From contig NZ_FOIS01000004.1 of NCBI RefSeq assembly GCF_900110455.1, forward strand, positions 186,001 to 250,000: a stretch of DNA of 64,000 bases, given 5' to 3'. The first letter of the stretch is position 1; each line of letters opens with the position of its first letter. A model generated the notes under the pieces. That model had not been told where the DNA came from, searched no databases, and was given only the letters and a program-made list of their open reading frames with translations. The translations under genes and the position numbers were made by a program. This document shows positions 57,254 to 64,000 of the stretch, in pieces. The DNA comes from Natrinema salifodinae (GTDB lineage Archaea; Halobacteriota; Halobacteria; Halobacteriales; Natrialbaceae).

Positions 57254-58420
57254 TCAGTACGATTTGGGGAAGCCGAGTTGCCGGCTGATGTGGTTGTAGG
57301 CCATCTGCTGGGAGACCGGCGCGAGCCGCGTGAGGTTGACCTCGCGCCACCAGCGCTCGACGTCGTACTCCGTCGCGTATCCCCAGCCGCCGAAGGCCTG
57401 CATCGAGTGCTCGACCGCCTCGATGCCCGCCTCGACGGCCGTCGCCTTCGCGACGTTGGTCTCGTAGCCGCAGTCTTCGCCCTGATCGTAGAGCCAGGCG
57501 GCCTTCTCGCGCATGAGCGACGCCGTCTCCATCTTCGCGTATGCCTCGGTAATCGGGAACGAGATCGCCTGGTGGGTGCCGATTGGCGCGCCGAAGATCT
57601 CGCGGTCGTTGGCGTACTCGATGGCCGTGTCAGCCGCGAGCCTGCCGATCCCGGTCGCCGCGGCGGCGAAGCCGATCCGCTCGGGGTTGAGCATGTCGAC
57701 CAGCACCCACCAGCCGTCGTCCTCGTCGCCCAGCAGGTTCTCCGCGGGGACGCGGACGTCCTCGAGGAAGACCTCGCAGGACTTGGAGTAGTTCATCGCG
57801 TGTTTGGGGATCGGCGAGACGTCGACGTTCGGGTCGTCCATGTCGACGACGAAGAGGCTGATCCCGTCGGTGCCGCGGTCGACCTCGTCGCGGGGCGTCG
57901 TCCGCGTCACGAGGATCATGTTGTCGGCGCGGTCGGCGAACGTGATCCAGGCCTTCTTCCCGTTGAGGACGTACTCGTCGCCCGCTTTTTCGGCTCGAGT
58001 CGCCACGTTGAGCGTGTTCGTCCCCGCCTCGGGTTCGGTGATGCCGATCGAAAAGTTGCGTCGCCCCTCCGCGATGTCGGGCAGGTACCGTTCTTTCTGC
58101 TCGTCGGTGCCGTACTCGCGGATCCCGACCGCGGCCATCCCGGCGGTCAAGACCAGATACCAAGTGCCGGCCATGCCACAGCCCTCGGCGCAGAGCGTCT
58201 CCATGGCCAGGCCCATCTCTTCCATGCCCATGCCGGCGCCGTCGTACGCTTCGGGGACCAGCAGGCCGTGGAAGCCGGCCGCGGCGAGTTCGTCCCAGAA
58301 TTCCTGCGAGAACTCGCCGTTCTCCTCCTTCTCGCGCCAGTGCTCGGGGCCGTACTGCTCGGCGATCTCCGTCGCCGTTTGCCGGATCATCGCTCGTTCG
58401 TGCGTGTCTTCGAAGTTCAT
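57254..58420 (-). CDS. Acyl-CoA dehydrogenase
   Basis: This encodes 388 residues, the family norm. FSIGITEPEAGTNTLNVATR and YVLNGKKAWITFADRADNMI are FAD/acyl motifs, LGDEDDGWWVLVDMLNPERI and DREIFGAPIGTHQAISFPIT follow, and MQAFGGWGYATEYDVERWWR is the C-terminal signature with the catalytic Glu region. It oxidises a CoA ester and passes electrons to ETF. It lies 110 bp upstream of the carboxyltransferase gene in the same direction and 130 bp downstream of the synthetase. Confidence 0.93.
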   Translation of the reverse strand: MNFEDTHERAMIRQTATEIAEQYGPEHWREKEENGEFSQEFWDELAAAGFHGLLVPEAYDGAGMGMEEMGLAMETLCAEGCGMAGTWYLVLTAGMAAVGIREYGTDEQKERYLPDIAEGRRNFSIGITEPEAGTNTLNVATRAEKAGDEYVLNGKKAWITFADRADNMILVTRTTPRDEVDRGTDGISLFVVDMDDPNVDVSPIPKHAMNYSKSCEVFLEDVRVPAENLLGDEDDGWWVLVDMLNPERIGFAAAATGIGRLAADTAIEYANDREIFGAPIGTHQAISFPITEAYAKMETASLMREKAAWLYDQGEDCGYETNVAKATAVEAGIEAVEHSMQAFGGWGYATEYDVERWWREVNLTRLAPVSQQMAYNHISRQLGFPKSY

Positions 58421-58553
58421 GGCGTTCGTCTCGTGTGAGTGGTGTTCGTGTCGTGATAGCTGTTACCGCATCGTCGGTGCCGTCGATGCTTGGGGTCGGT
58501 CGGCCGGTGCTCGAGAGACGGGTCGCTGACGGCGTCGCGGCCCGCGAGAACCG

Positions 58554-60236
58554 TCAGGCCGCCTCGGTTTCCTCCGCCGCCTCGTCCTGGAGCTCCGTCC
58601 GGCGGATCTTCCCGGTGACCGTCTTCGGCAACTCGTCGCGGAACTCGATCTCGCGGGGGTACTCGTGGGCCGACAGTTCGTCGCGAACGTGGTTTCGGAT
58701 GTCTTCCTTGAGGTCCTCGGAGGGGGTCGCGGCCTCGCTGGGGACGATGTAGGCCTTCACGATGTTGCCCCGCTCGCGGTGCGGTTTGGGGACGACGGCG
58801 GCCTCGGCGACGGCCTCGTGCTCGCCCAGCGAACTCTCGACCTCGAAGGGGCCGATCCGGTACCCCGACGAGAGGATGACGTCGTCGGCCCGGCCCTCGA
58901 ACCAGAAGTAGCCGTCCTCGTCCTTGTGCGCGAGGTCGCCCGAGAGATACCACTTCCCGTCCGGCCCATCGACGAAGCAGTCGGCGGTCTGGTCGGGTTT
59001 CCCCCAATACTCCGCGAAGAAACAGGGGTAATCCCCGCGCTGAGCGATCTCACCCGTCTCGCCAGGCTCGAGGATTTCGCCCGTTTCCGGATCGACGACG
59101 TCGGCCTCGATTCCGGGCAGCGGTTTGCCCATCGAACCCGGCCGGACCTCCATCGTCGGGTAGTTGTTGACGATCATGTTCCCCGTCTCGGTCTGGCCGT
59201 AGGTGTCGTGGATCGTCACGCCCAGGCGCTCCTCGCCCCACTCGACGACGCCCGCCGAGAGCGGTTCACCGATCGAGAGTGCGTGGCGCAGGTTAAGCGA
59301 GACGTCGTCGAGGACGTCCTCGTGCTCGCGGAGCATCCGGTAGGCCGTCGGCACCGAGAACAGGACCGAGATCGGATAGGTGTCGAGGAGGTCGGCCCAC
59401 TCCTCGGGATCGAACTCGCCCTCGTAGGTGAACAGCGCGGTCCCCCAGAACCAGGCGCCGAGCGTATTGATTGGGCCGGTCAGCCAGCCCAGGTCGCCCG
59501 TCGACCAGTAGCAGTCGCCTTCCTGGAGGTCGACGGCGTACTTCTGGGTGGCCGCGACGCCGGCGACCCACCGGTGTTTGTGGAGGACGCCCTTCGCCAG
59601 GCCGGTCGTCCCGCTGGTGTAGTACAGCAGGGCGTCGTCCTCGCCGCCGGTGGCGGCCGGCTCGTACTCGCGGCTCACCGTCTCCATCTCGGCGCGGTAG
59701 CTGACGTCGCCCCGCCGGATGCCCGTCCCGTCGTCGCTGACGACGATGACGTGTTCGACGGAGGGCGCGTCCTCGAGCGCCTCGGCGACGGTCTCGCGGT
59801 TTGCCGCGGTGGTGACGATCGCTTTCGCGTCGCAGTCCGCCAGGCGATACGAGATGCCGTCGGGACCGAACCGCTCGTTGATGCCGCCGAAGACGGCGCC
59901 GCGCTTGAGCGTCCCCACCAGCGCGACGTAGTGTTCGGGGACCCGCGGCATGTAGGAGAACACCCGATCCCCCTGCTCGATGCCCAGCGACTCGAGCACG
60001 TTGGCGAACCGGTTCGTTCGCTCGGCCAACTCCCAGAAGGTCACCGTGGTCAACTCGCCGTCCTCGTCGACCTGGTACAGCGCGACTTTCTCCTTGTTCT
60101 CGGCGTGGCGATCGCAGACCTCGTGGGCGACGTTCAGGTCCGTCGGCGCGTCCCAGTCGGCCGCCTCGTAGATGTCTTCCCACGTGAACTTCTCCCGCGC
60201 CCGCTCGTAGTCGGGTATGTTGTGATCTGATGGCAT
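58554..60236 (-). CDS. AMP-forming acyl-CoA synthetase
   Basis: This encodes 560 residues from the ATG at 60234-60236. ALLYYTSGTTGLAKGVLHKH is the P-loop motif, DTYGQTETGNMIVNNYPTM motif II, WYLSGDLAHKDEDGYFWFEG and RADDVILSSGYRIGPFEVES the hinge, and PKTVTGKIRR contains the catalytic Lys. RVFSYMPRVPEHYVALVGTL and TWEDIYEAADWDAPTDLNV are shared with medium-chain/acetyl-type synthetases (ACSM-like). It activates a short or medium carboxylic acid for the dehydrogenase and carboxylase that follow. Confidence 0.93.
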   Translation of the reverse strand: MPSDHNIPDYERAREKFTWEDIYEAADWDAPTDLNVAHEVCDRHAENKEKVALYQVDEDGELTTVTFWELAERTNRFANVLESLGIEQGDRVFSYMPRVPEHYVALVGTLKRGAVFGGINERFGPDGISYRLADCDAKAIVTTAANRETVAEALEDAPSVEHVIVVSDDGTGIRRGDVSYRAEMETVSREYEPAATGGEDDALLYYTSGTTGLAKGVLHKHRWVAGVAATQKYAVDLQEGDCYWSTGDLGWLTGPINTLGAWFWGTALFTYEGEFDPEEWADLLDTYPISVLFSVPTAYRMLREHEDVLDDVSLNLRHALSIGEPLSAGVVEWGEERLGVTIHDTYGQTETGNMIVNNYPTMEVRPGSMGKPLPGIEADVVDPETGEILEPGETGEIAQRGDYPCFFAEYWGKPDQTADCFVDGPDGKWYLSGDLAHKDEDGYFWFEGRADDVILSSGYRIGPFEVESSLGEHEAVAEAAVVPKPHRERGNIVKAYIVPSEAATPSEDLKEDIRNHVRDELSAHEYPREIEFRDELPKTVTGKIRRTELQDEAAEETEAA

Positions 60237-60582
60237 ATACCGCGGAAGGCATCGTTCTCGGCAATAATTGCTTCGCCCGGTTGCGCGACAGGACACGGAG
60301 AGAAAAAGGGGAAGTCGACGATCCGACGAGCGCTTTAGACCCGCTCGTCGACGAATGACGGCATCTATCGCTGTGCCGACTCTGCGAGGAGGAACATTCG
60401 AACGTCGGCGACGAATTCGCGTCGCGCGGCCACGATCGGCTCGTCGCCGTCCGTCGTCGTTGCCGTCCGTCGTTACGCGCCGGGTCTGTGCGCCCCGGAT
60501 AGTCGCCGCGATGAACGCGGCGGTGGCGGTAAACTGCTCGTGGGAGGCCTCGTCCGCGGGCGCCTGGTCGTTCGCCGGCGGG
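60237..60582. other. Interval between synthetase and F420-type oxidoreductase
   Basis: This stretch is 346 bp of moderately GC-rich sequence. The minus-strand frame continuing upstream of the synthetase is open but rich in R and S and not acidic, so it is not counted as coding. CGCTTTAGACC near 60330 on the plus strand is a weak TATA-like element. Nothing else recognised. Confidence 0.4.
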
Positions 60583-61611
60583 TCAGGGCGCACCGGTCGC
60601 GTCAGCGAAACTCGGGAACACCTCTTCCTGTACCATCTCGCAGAAGGCTTCCTGATCGGGGCTGTGACTCTGGTAGACGATGTGGTCGAACCCGGCGTCG
60701 ACGTACTCGGCGGTCACGTCGATGAGATCCTGCGGATCGGTCGTGATCGTCATCTGCTCGGCGAGGTAGTCGGGGTCGACCATATCTCCGTGGCGCTTGA
60801 TCGTCCGCGGGTCGGCGATATCGGCCTCGAAGAAGATGTCGAGCATCGTCCCGCGCCACGGCAGACAGGGCTCTAGCGCGGCGGTCTCGCTGTCGGGATC
60901 GTAGGAGACGTGCAGGTGGATCGAGCGATCGAGGTCGGTAAACGAGTCGTTGCGGTCGGACTTCTCGATCCCGCGCTCGACCGACGGGAACAGGTCCTCG
61001 CGAACGCGTTCGGGAGACTCGTAGACGGTGACGTAGCCGTCGCCCAGATCGCCGGCCATCCGTGCGAACGTCGGGCCGTTGCTCGCGATATAGACCGGCG
61101 GCGCTTCGTCGGGCCCCGTGTAGAGGTTCGCCCCGTTCAGCGACCAGAACTGCCCGTCGTAGTCGACGAACTCCTCCTCGAAGAGCGCGCGGATGATCCG
61201 GATCGCCTCCGCGGTCCGGCGCGCGCACTCCCCGAACTCGGGCATCGGCAGTCCCAGCGGGCTCTCGTTGAGCGCCTCCCCCGACCCCAGACCGAGGAAG
61301 ATCCGGTCGGGGTAGAGTTCGGCCAGCGTCGCCAGGCGGTGGGCGACGTTGGCGGGGTGGTAGCGGTGGATGATCGCGCTGACGCCGGTGCCGATCACGA
61401 GGTCGTCGGTGCGTTCGAGCGCGGCGGGCAGCCACTCCCAGCAGTTGCCGCCGTTGGCCGGCGAGCCGTCCGCGAGGTGGTCGAACCAGGGGTGGAAGTG
61501 ATCGTTGACCCAGGCGGTGTCGAAGCCCGCCTCCTCGGCGAGTTCGACCTGGCGGAGACACTCGGCGGGGGAGAACTCTTCGAGCGACGCGAACCAGCCG
61601 AATCTGACCAT
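60583..61611 (-). CDS. LLM-class (F420-dependent) oxidoreductase
   Basis: This encodes 342 residues of a bacterial-luciferase-like TIM barrel. FGWFASLEEFSPAECLRQVE opens it, FDTAWVNDHFHPWFDH has the conserved D-H-F, VIGTGVSAIIHRYHPANVAH and YPDRIFLGLGSGEALNESPL the F420 phosphate contacts, and PPVYIASNGPTFARMAGDLG continues. The sequence resembles F420-dependent glucose-6-phosphate dehydrogenase-like enzymes (the TIGR03557 type) common in haloarchaea. Its substrate is not determined. It is separated from the uxuA-like gene by about 100 bp, same strand. Confidence 0.9.
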   Translation of the reverse strand: MVRFGWFASLEEFSPAECLRQVELAEEAGFDTAWVNDHFHPWFDHLADGSPANGGNCWEWLPAALERTDDLVIGTGVSAIIHRYHPANVAHRLATLAELYPDRIFLGLGSGEALNESPLGLPMPEFGECARRTAEAIRIIRALFEEEFVDYDGQFWSLNGANLYTGPDEAPPVYIASNGPTFARMAGDLGDGYVTVYESPERVREDLFPSVERGIEKSDRNDSFTDLDRSIHLHVSYDPDSETAALEPCLPWRGTMLDIFFEADIADPRTIKRHGDMVDPDYLAEQMTITTDPQDLIDVTAEYVDAGFDHIVYQSHSPDQEAFCEMVQEEVFPSFADATGAP

Positions 61612-61712
61612 GTGGCGGCCACAACGGGGTAGGTTCTATAGCTAGCCGTCGCGGCGAAATTACTCGCGGATCGAGTACTCATTTCGTCGCCGCGGAACGG
61701 TGGTCAGCGCTC

Positions 61713-62690
61713 TCACTCCGTCGCGGCGGTCTCGAGCAGACCCTTCAGGTACCCGATAGCGAACAGCCGCCCCTTGGTCTCGTAGCCGGGGTTGTCGTTG
61801 GCTTCGCCGGCCATCGTCGGCACGTGGTCCGGCCGGATCGGGCCATCGAAGCCGACGTCACGGTAGGCCTCGATCGCCGCCCGCATGTCGGTCGGGCCGT
61901 TGTCGTGCCAGGTCTCGACGAACGAATCGGCGTCGCCGTCGACGTCGCGGAAGTGAACGAAGTTGATCCGGTCGCCGAAACGCCGGATCGTCTCGGGGAC
62001 GTCGACGCCCATCGCCGCGAAGTTCCCCTGGCAGAACGTGATCCCGTTGTGCTCGCTCGGGACGATGTCGAGCACGCGCTCGTAGGCCTCGACGCTATTG
62101 ATAATCCGCGGGACGCCGCGAACGGACTCCCGCGGCGGATCGTCGGGATGGAGGCCGAGTTTGACGCCCGCCTCCTCGGCGACCGGGACGACCCGCTCCA
62201 AGAAGTACTCGAGGTTCGCCCAGAGGTCCGCCGCGGTGATCTCCGGGATGTCGGGTTCCGGACCGCGGCGCATCTGGTCGTTATCGTACGCCGACGTCAG
62301 CGACCCGCCGCGGGCCGGCACGCTCGTCGCGGTCCGCGCCCAGCGGACGCCGGCCATCCAGTCGTAGCAGACGACCGAGACGCCGAGTCGCCCGAGGTTG
62401 CGCAGGAATCGGCAGAACTCCTCGATCTCCTCGTCGCGACCCGGCGTCCCCAGACGCGTCGCGTCCGTCAGCGGGACGCTGCCCTCGACGACTGCCAAAT
62501 CGATCCCGGCGTTGGCGAAGCGGTTTTTCCACCGGAGGAGCGTGTCGTAGTCGGACGGACGACGGCCGTCACCGATCTCGAGGGTGTGGACCACGGCGCT
62601 GGTGACGCCGACCTGCGTGGCGAGATCCCACCGCTCGTCGGGGTCGGGCGGTAACACGAGTGCGGGTTCCATCGAAATCGTCCGGTGCAT
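61713..62690 (-). CDS. uxuA: UxuA/mannonate dehydratase-family protein
   Basis: This encodes 325 residues. RWDLATQVGVTSAVVHTLEI begins a xylose-isomerase-like TIM barrel, and VSVVCYDWMAGVRWARTAT, GVKLGLHPDDPPRESVRGVP, GITFCQGNFAAMGVDVPETI and INFVHFRDVDGDADSFVETW carry the metal-binding Cys/His/Asp residues of mannonate dehydratase. PIRPDHVPTMAGEAND completes the site. It would convert mannonate to 2-keto-3-deoxygluconate, feeding the haloarchaeal Entner-Doudoroff pathway. The adjacent lactonase fits sugar-acid metabolism. Start MHRTISMEPALVLPP; a later Met at residue 7 is possible. Confidence 0.88.
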   Translation of the reverse strand: MHRTISMEPALVLPPDPDERWDLATQVGVTSAVVHTLEIGDGRRPSDYDTLLRWKNRFANAGIDLAVVEGSVPLTDATRLGTPGRDEEIEEFCRFLRNLGRLGVSVVCYDWMAGVRWARTATSVPARGGSLTSAYDNDQMRRGPEPDIPEITAADLWANLEYFLERVVPVAEEAGVKLGLHPDDPPRESVRGVPRIINSVEAYERVLDIVPSEHNGITFCQGNFAAMGVDVPETIRRFGDRINFVHFRDVDGDADSFVETWHDNGPTDMRAAIEAYRDVGFDGPIRPDHVPTMAGEANDNPGYETKGRLFAIGYLKGLLETAATE

Positions 62691-62799
62691 CAGTGCGCCC
62701 GGTCTTCAGTCTTCCCTCTGCGTGCAGCGGCGGCCGCCGGTCCGCCGAGGTCCGTCGCCTGGCGCGCTGCCCTCCCGCGACGCGATCGCCCATCGGCGC

Positions 62800-63855
62800 T
62801 CACCGTGACACAATGCGCACGCAGGCCGGCCGAGAGATCGATTCGACCAGGCCCGTCGGTTCGAGCCCACCGGTCTCGTCGTCGATCCGAAACCCGACCA
62901 GGCGATCGCCGGTCCGATTTGCGGCGAACAGCCGCGACCCGGTCGGGTCCAGCGCGAGGTTCCGCGGCGTCTCTCCGCGAGTCGGCTCGTGGCCACGCGC
63001 CTCGAGGGTGCCGTCGTCGCGAACGCCGAAGATCGCGACGCTGTCGTGGCCGCGATTCGAGGCGTACACCCATCGGCCGGACGGGTGAACCTGCACGTCC
63101 GCGGCGGTGCTCTCGCCGTCGACGGTCGGCGGCAGGGTGTCGATCGCCTGGCGAGACTCGAGCGAGCCCGACGCCGGATCGCGTTCGAGTACCGTCAGCG
63201 TCGAATCGAGTTCGGTACAGAGGTAGCCCGCTCGGCCGTCGGGACCGAACGTCAGGTGGCGCGGTCCCGCGCCGTCGCGAATCTCGATTCCCGAGTCGGG
63301 CGCCGCCTCGAGCGAGCCGCGCGTTCGGTCGAATTCGTAGCGTTCGACCCGGTCAGTTCCGAGGTCGGGGACGTAGAGGACGCGGTTCTCGGGCCCGAGA
63401 ACGACCGAGTGGGGATGCGGGCTCGTCTGTCGGTCCGGGTGCACGCTCGATCCCGAATGTTCGACCAGGGCGGTCGGTTCGCCGGGACGACCGTCGTCCG
63501 CGATCGGAAGGACGGCGACGCTCCCGCCGGCGTAGTGGGCGACGAAGAGAAATCGACCGGTCGGGTCGACGGCGAGGTGGCAGGGACCGGCGTCGCCGCT
63601 CGGCTGTCGGTGCAGCGCGTCGAGGGCACCGGTTTCGCGGTCGAATTCGTACGCGACGACGCTTCCGGCGGCCGTCTCGGAGACTGCGTACAGCACGTCC
63701 AGATCTGGATGGACGGCCAGAAACGACGGATCGTCCTCGGTGGTGACATCGAGTCGCGTCGCCTGATTCCGGTCGCCGTCAAGCCGGTAACTCGCGAGTC
63801 CGGCGGCACCGTCGTCCGTGTACGAGCCGACGAACGCCAACTGCGACGGGTTCAT
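62800..63855 (-). CDS. pgl: Lactonase-family beta-propeller (6-phosphogluconolactonase type)
   Basis: This encodes 351 residues built of repeating blades with the pattern S-x-L-A-V-H-P-x-x-x-x-L-Y-A-V: PSFLAVHPDLDVLYAVSETA, PCHLAVDPTGRFLFVAHYAG, PHPHSVVLGPENRVLYVPDL, PRHLTFGPDGRAGYLCTELD and PRNLALDPTGSRLFAANRTG. This is the seven-bladed lactonase propeller. It would hydrolyse sugar lactones to acids such as gluconate, upstream of the dehydratase next door. No signal peptide. The start MNPSQLAFVGSYTDDGAA is typical. Confidence 0.92.
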   Translation of the reverse strand: MNPSQLAFVGSYTDDGAAGLASYRLDGDRNQATRLDVTTEDDPSFLAVHPDLDVLYAVSETAAGSVVAYEFDRETGALDALHRQPSGDAGPCHLAVDPTGRFLFVAHYAGGSVAVLPIADDGRPGEPTALVEHSGSSVHPDRQTSPHPHSVVLGPENRVLYVPDLGTDRVERYEFDRTRGSLEAAPDSGIEIRDGAGPRHLTFGPDGRAGYLCTELDSTLTVLERDPASGSLESRQAIDTLPPTVDGESTAADVQVHPSGRWVYASNRGHDSVAIFGVRDDGTLEARGHEPTRGETPRNLALDPTGSRLFAANRTGDRLVGFRIDDETGGLEPTGLVESISRPACVRIVSR

Positions 63856-63970
63856 GCGCCGTCGTTCGAGAGCGACTCGCTTCGGTCTTCGGGCTTCAGG
63901 CTTCGGTGCTCCCTCGGAAGGCGGGGAAACGGAGTTCGCGGCTCGTCGACGGCGAACGGCGACGGCCCGA

Positions 63971-64000
63971 TTACGAGATGATCGGCGTGAGCAGCGGCTC
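63971..64000 (-). CDS. Possible C-terminal end of a gene beginning right of the window
   Basis: On the minus strand the last bases read GAG CCG CTG CTC ACG CCG ATC ATC TCG then TAA (63971-63973), encoding EPLLTPIIS. The ending looks like a natural C-terminus and the position fits a neighbour on the same strand as the lactonase. Only nine codons are visible. Confidence 0.25.
   Translation of the reverse strand, partial: EPLLTPIIS

Noticed and set aside
60237-60593. N-terminal extension of the acyl-CoA synthetase
   Set aside because: The added 119 residues are rich in R and S with no domain, and the family starts at MPSDHNIPDYERAREKF.

Overview
The window is from an extremely halophilic archaeon (class Halobacteria). 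The chromosomal genes are GC-rich and encode strongly acidic proteins. Many genes start at or a few bases after the expected transcription start, with an archaeal TATA box about 25-30 bp upstream. Several families are essentially haloarchaeal: HalOD1, DUF7344 winged helix, DUF5812, amphi-Trp, PhiH1-repressor-like winged helix, the GuaA / small protein / PyrG operon, SecF before SecD, MptA and RNA polymerase epsilon. Twin-arginine lipobox signals and CCA-less tRNA genes agree. I cannot name the genus from this sequence alone.

Layout. 1-9.4 kb: a truncated prenyltransferase-like gene, a low-GC patch with a Tat lipoprotein and PhiH1-type repressors (one a remnant), a PadR-like regulator, CspA, a sulfatase-like/methyltransferase pair, an alcohol dehydrogenase, MoaB and a 5-FCL-like protein. 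9.4-22.8 kb: housekeeping genes (guaAb, pyrG, infB, nob1, pgi, secF-secD) with small haloarchaeal proteins.

23.1-27.5 kb is a 4.35-kb low-GC integrative element. It is bounded by a 32-bp direct repeat of the 3' half of tRNA-Thr, with an intact tRNA-Thr at the right edge and a tyrosine integrase at the left. Its cargo is a protein with the motif order of class III nucleotide cyclases, a four-helix membrane protein with a C-terminal zinc ribbon, and a protein resembling the haloarchaeal RNA polymerase epsilon factor whose chromosomal counterpart also lies in this window (45.1 kb). This is my best candidate for an undescribed signalling, defence or regulatory module.

27.6-30.7 kb: enoyl-CoA hydratase, GNAT acetyltransferase, NadE. 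30.8-33.5 kb: a decayed island between a damaged tRNA-His-like sequence and tRNA-Gly. It holds a dead integrase gene split by a 1.9-kb transposase-less element that carries four regulatory genes (Lrp/AsnC, two HalOD1, one DUF7344) and has a 4-bp target duplication. A second element with the same two distinguishable ends (47.5-48.4 kb) carries a VOC-fold gene. The two look like non-autonomous, gene-carrying transposons of one family.

33.7-40.5 kb: a translationally coupled three-gene AddAB/RecBCD-like operon. 40.5-46 kb: membrane proteins, amphi-Trp protein, NAD kinase, DsbA-like oxidoreductase, RNA polymerase epsilon. 46.0-49.0 kb: eight same-direction copies of a ~34-bp repeat that contains a TATA-like motif, around a nucleotidyltransferase gene. 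The second transposon-like element sits inside copy 4. 49-53.5 kb: MptA, a TrmB regulator, a thioredoxin-domain protein, FxsA and tRNA-Ile, whose 3' end is duplicated 140 bp downstream. 53.8-64 kb: amidohydrolase, then an acyl-CoA block (MaoC hydratase, carboxyltransferase, acyl-CoA dehydrogenase, acyl-CoA synthetase), an F420-type oxidoreductase, a UxuA-like dehydratase and a lactonase.
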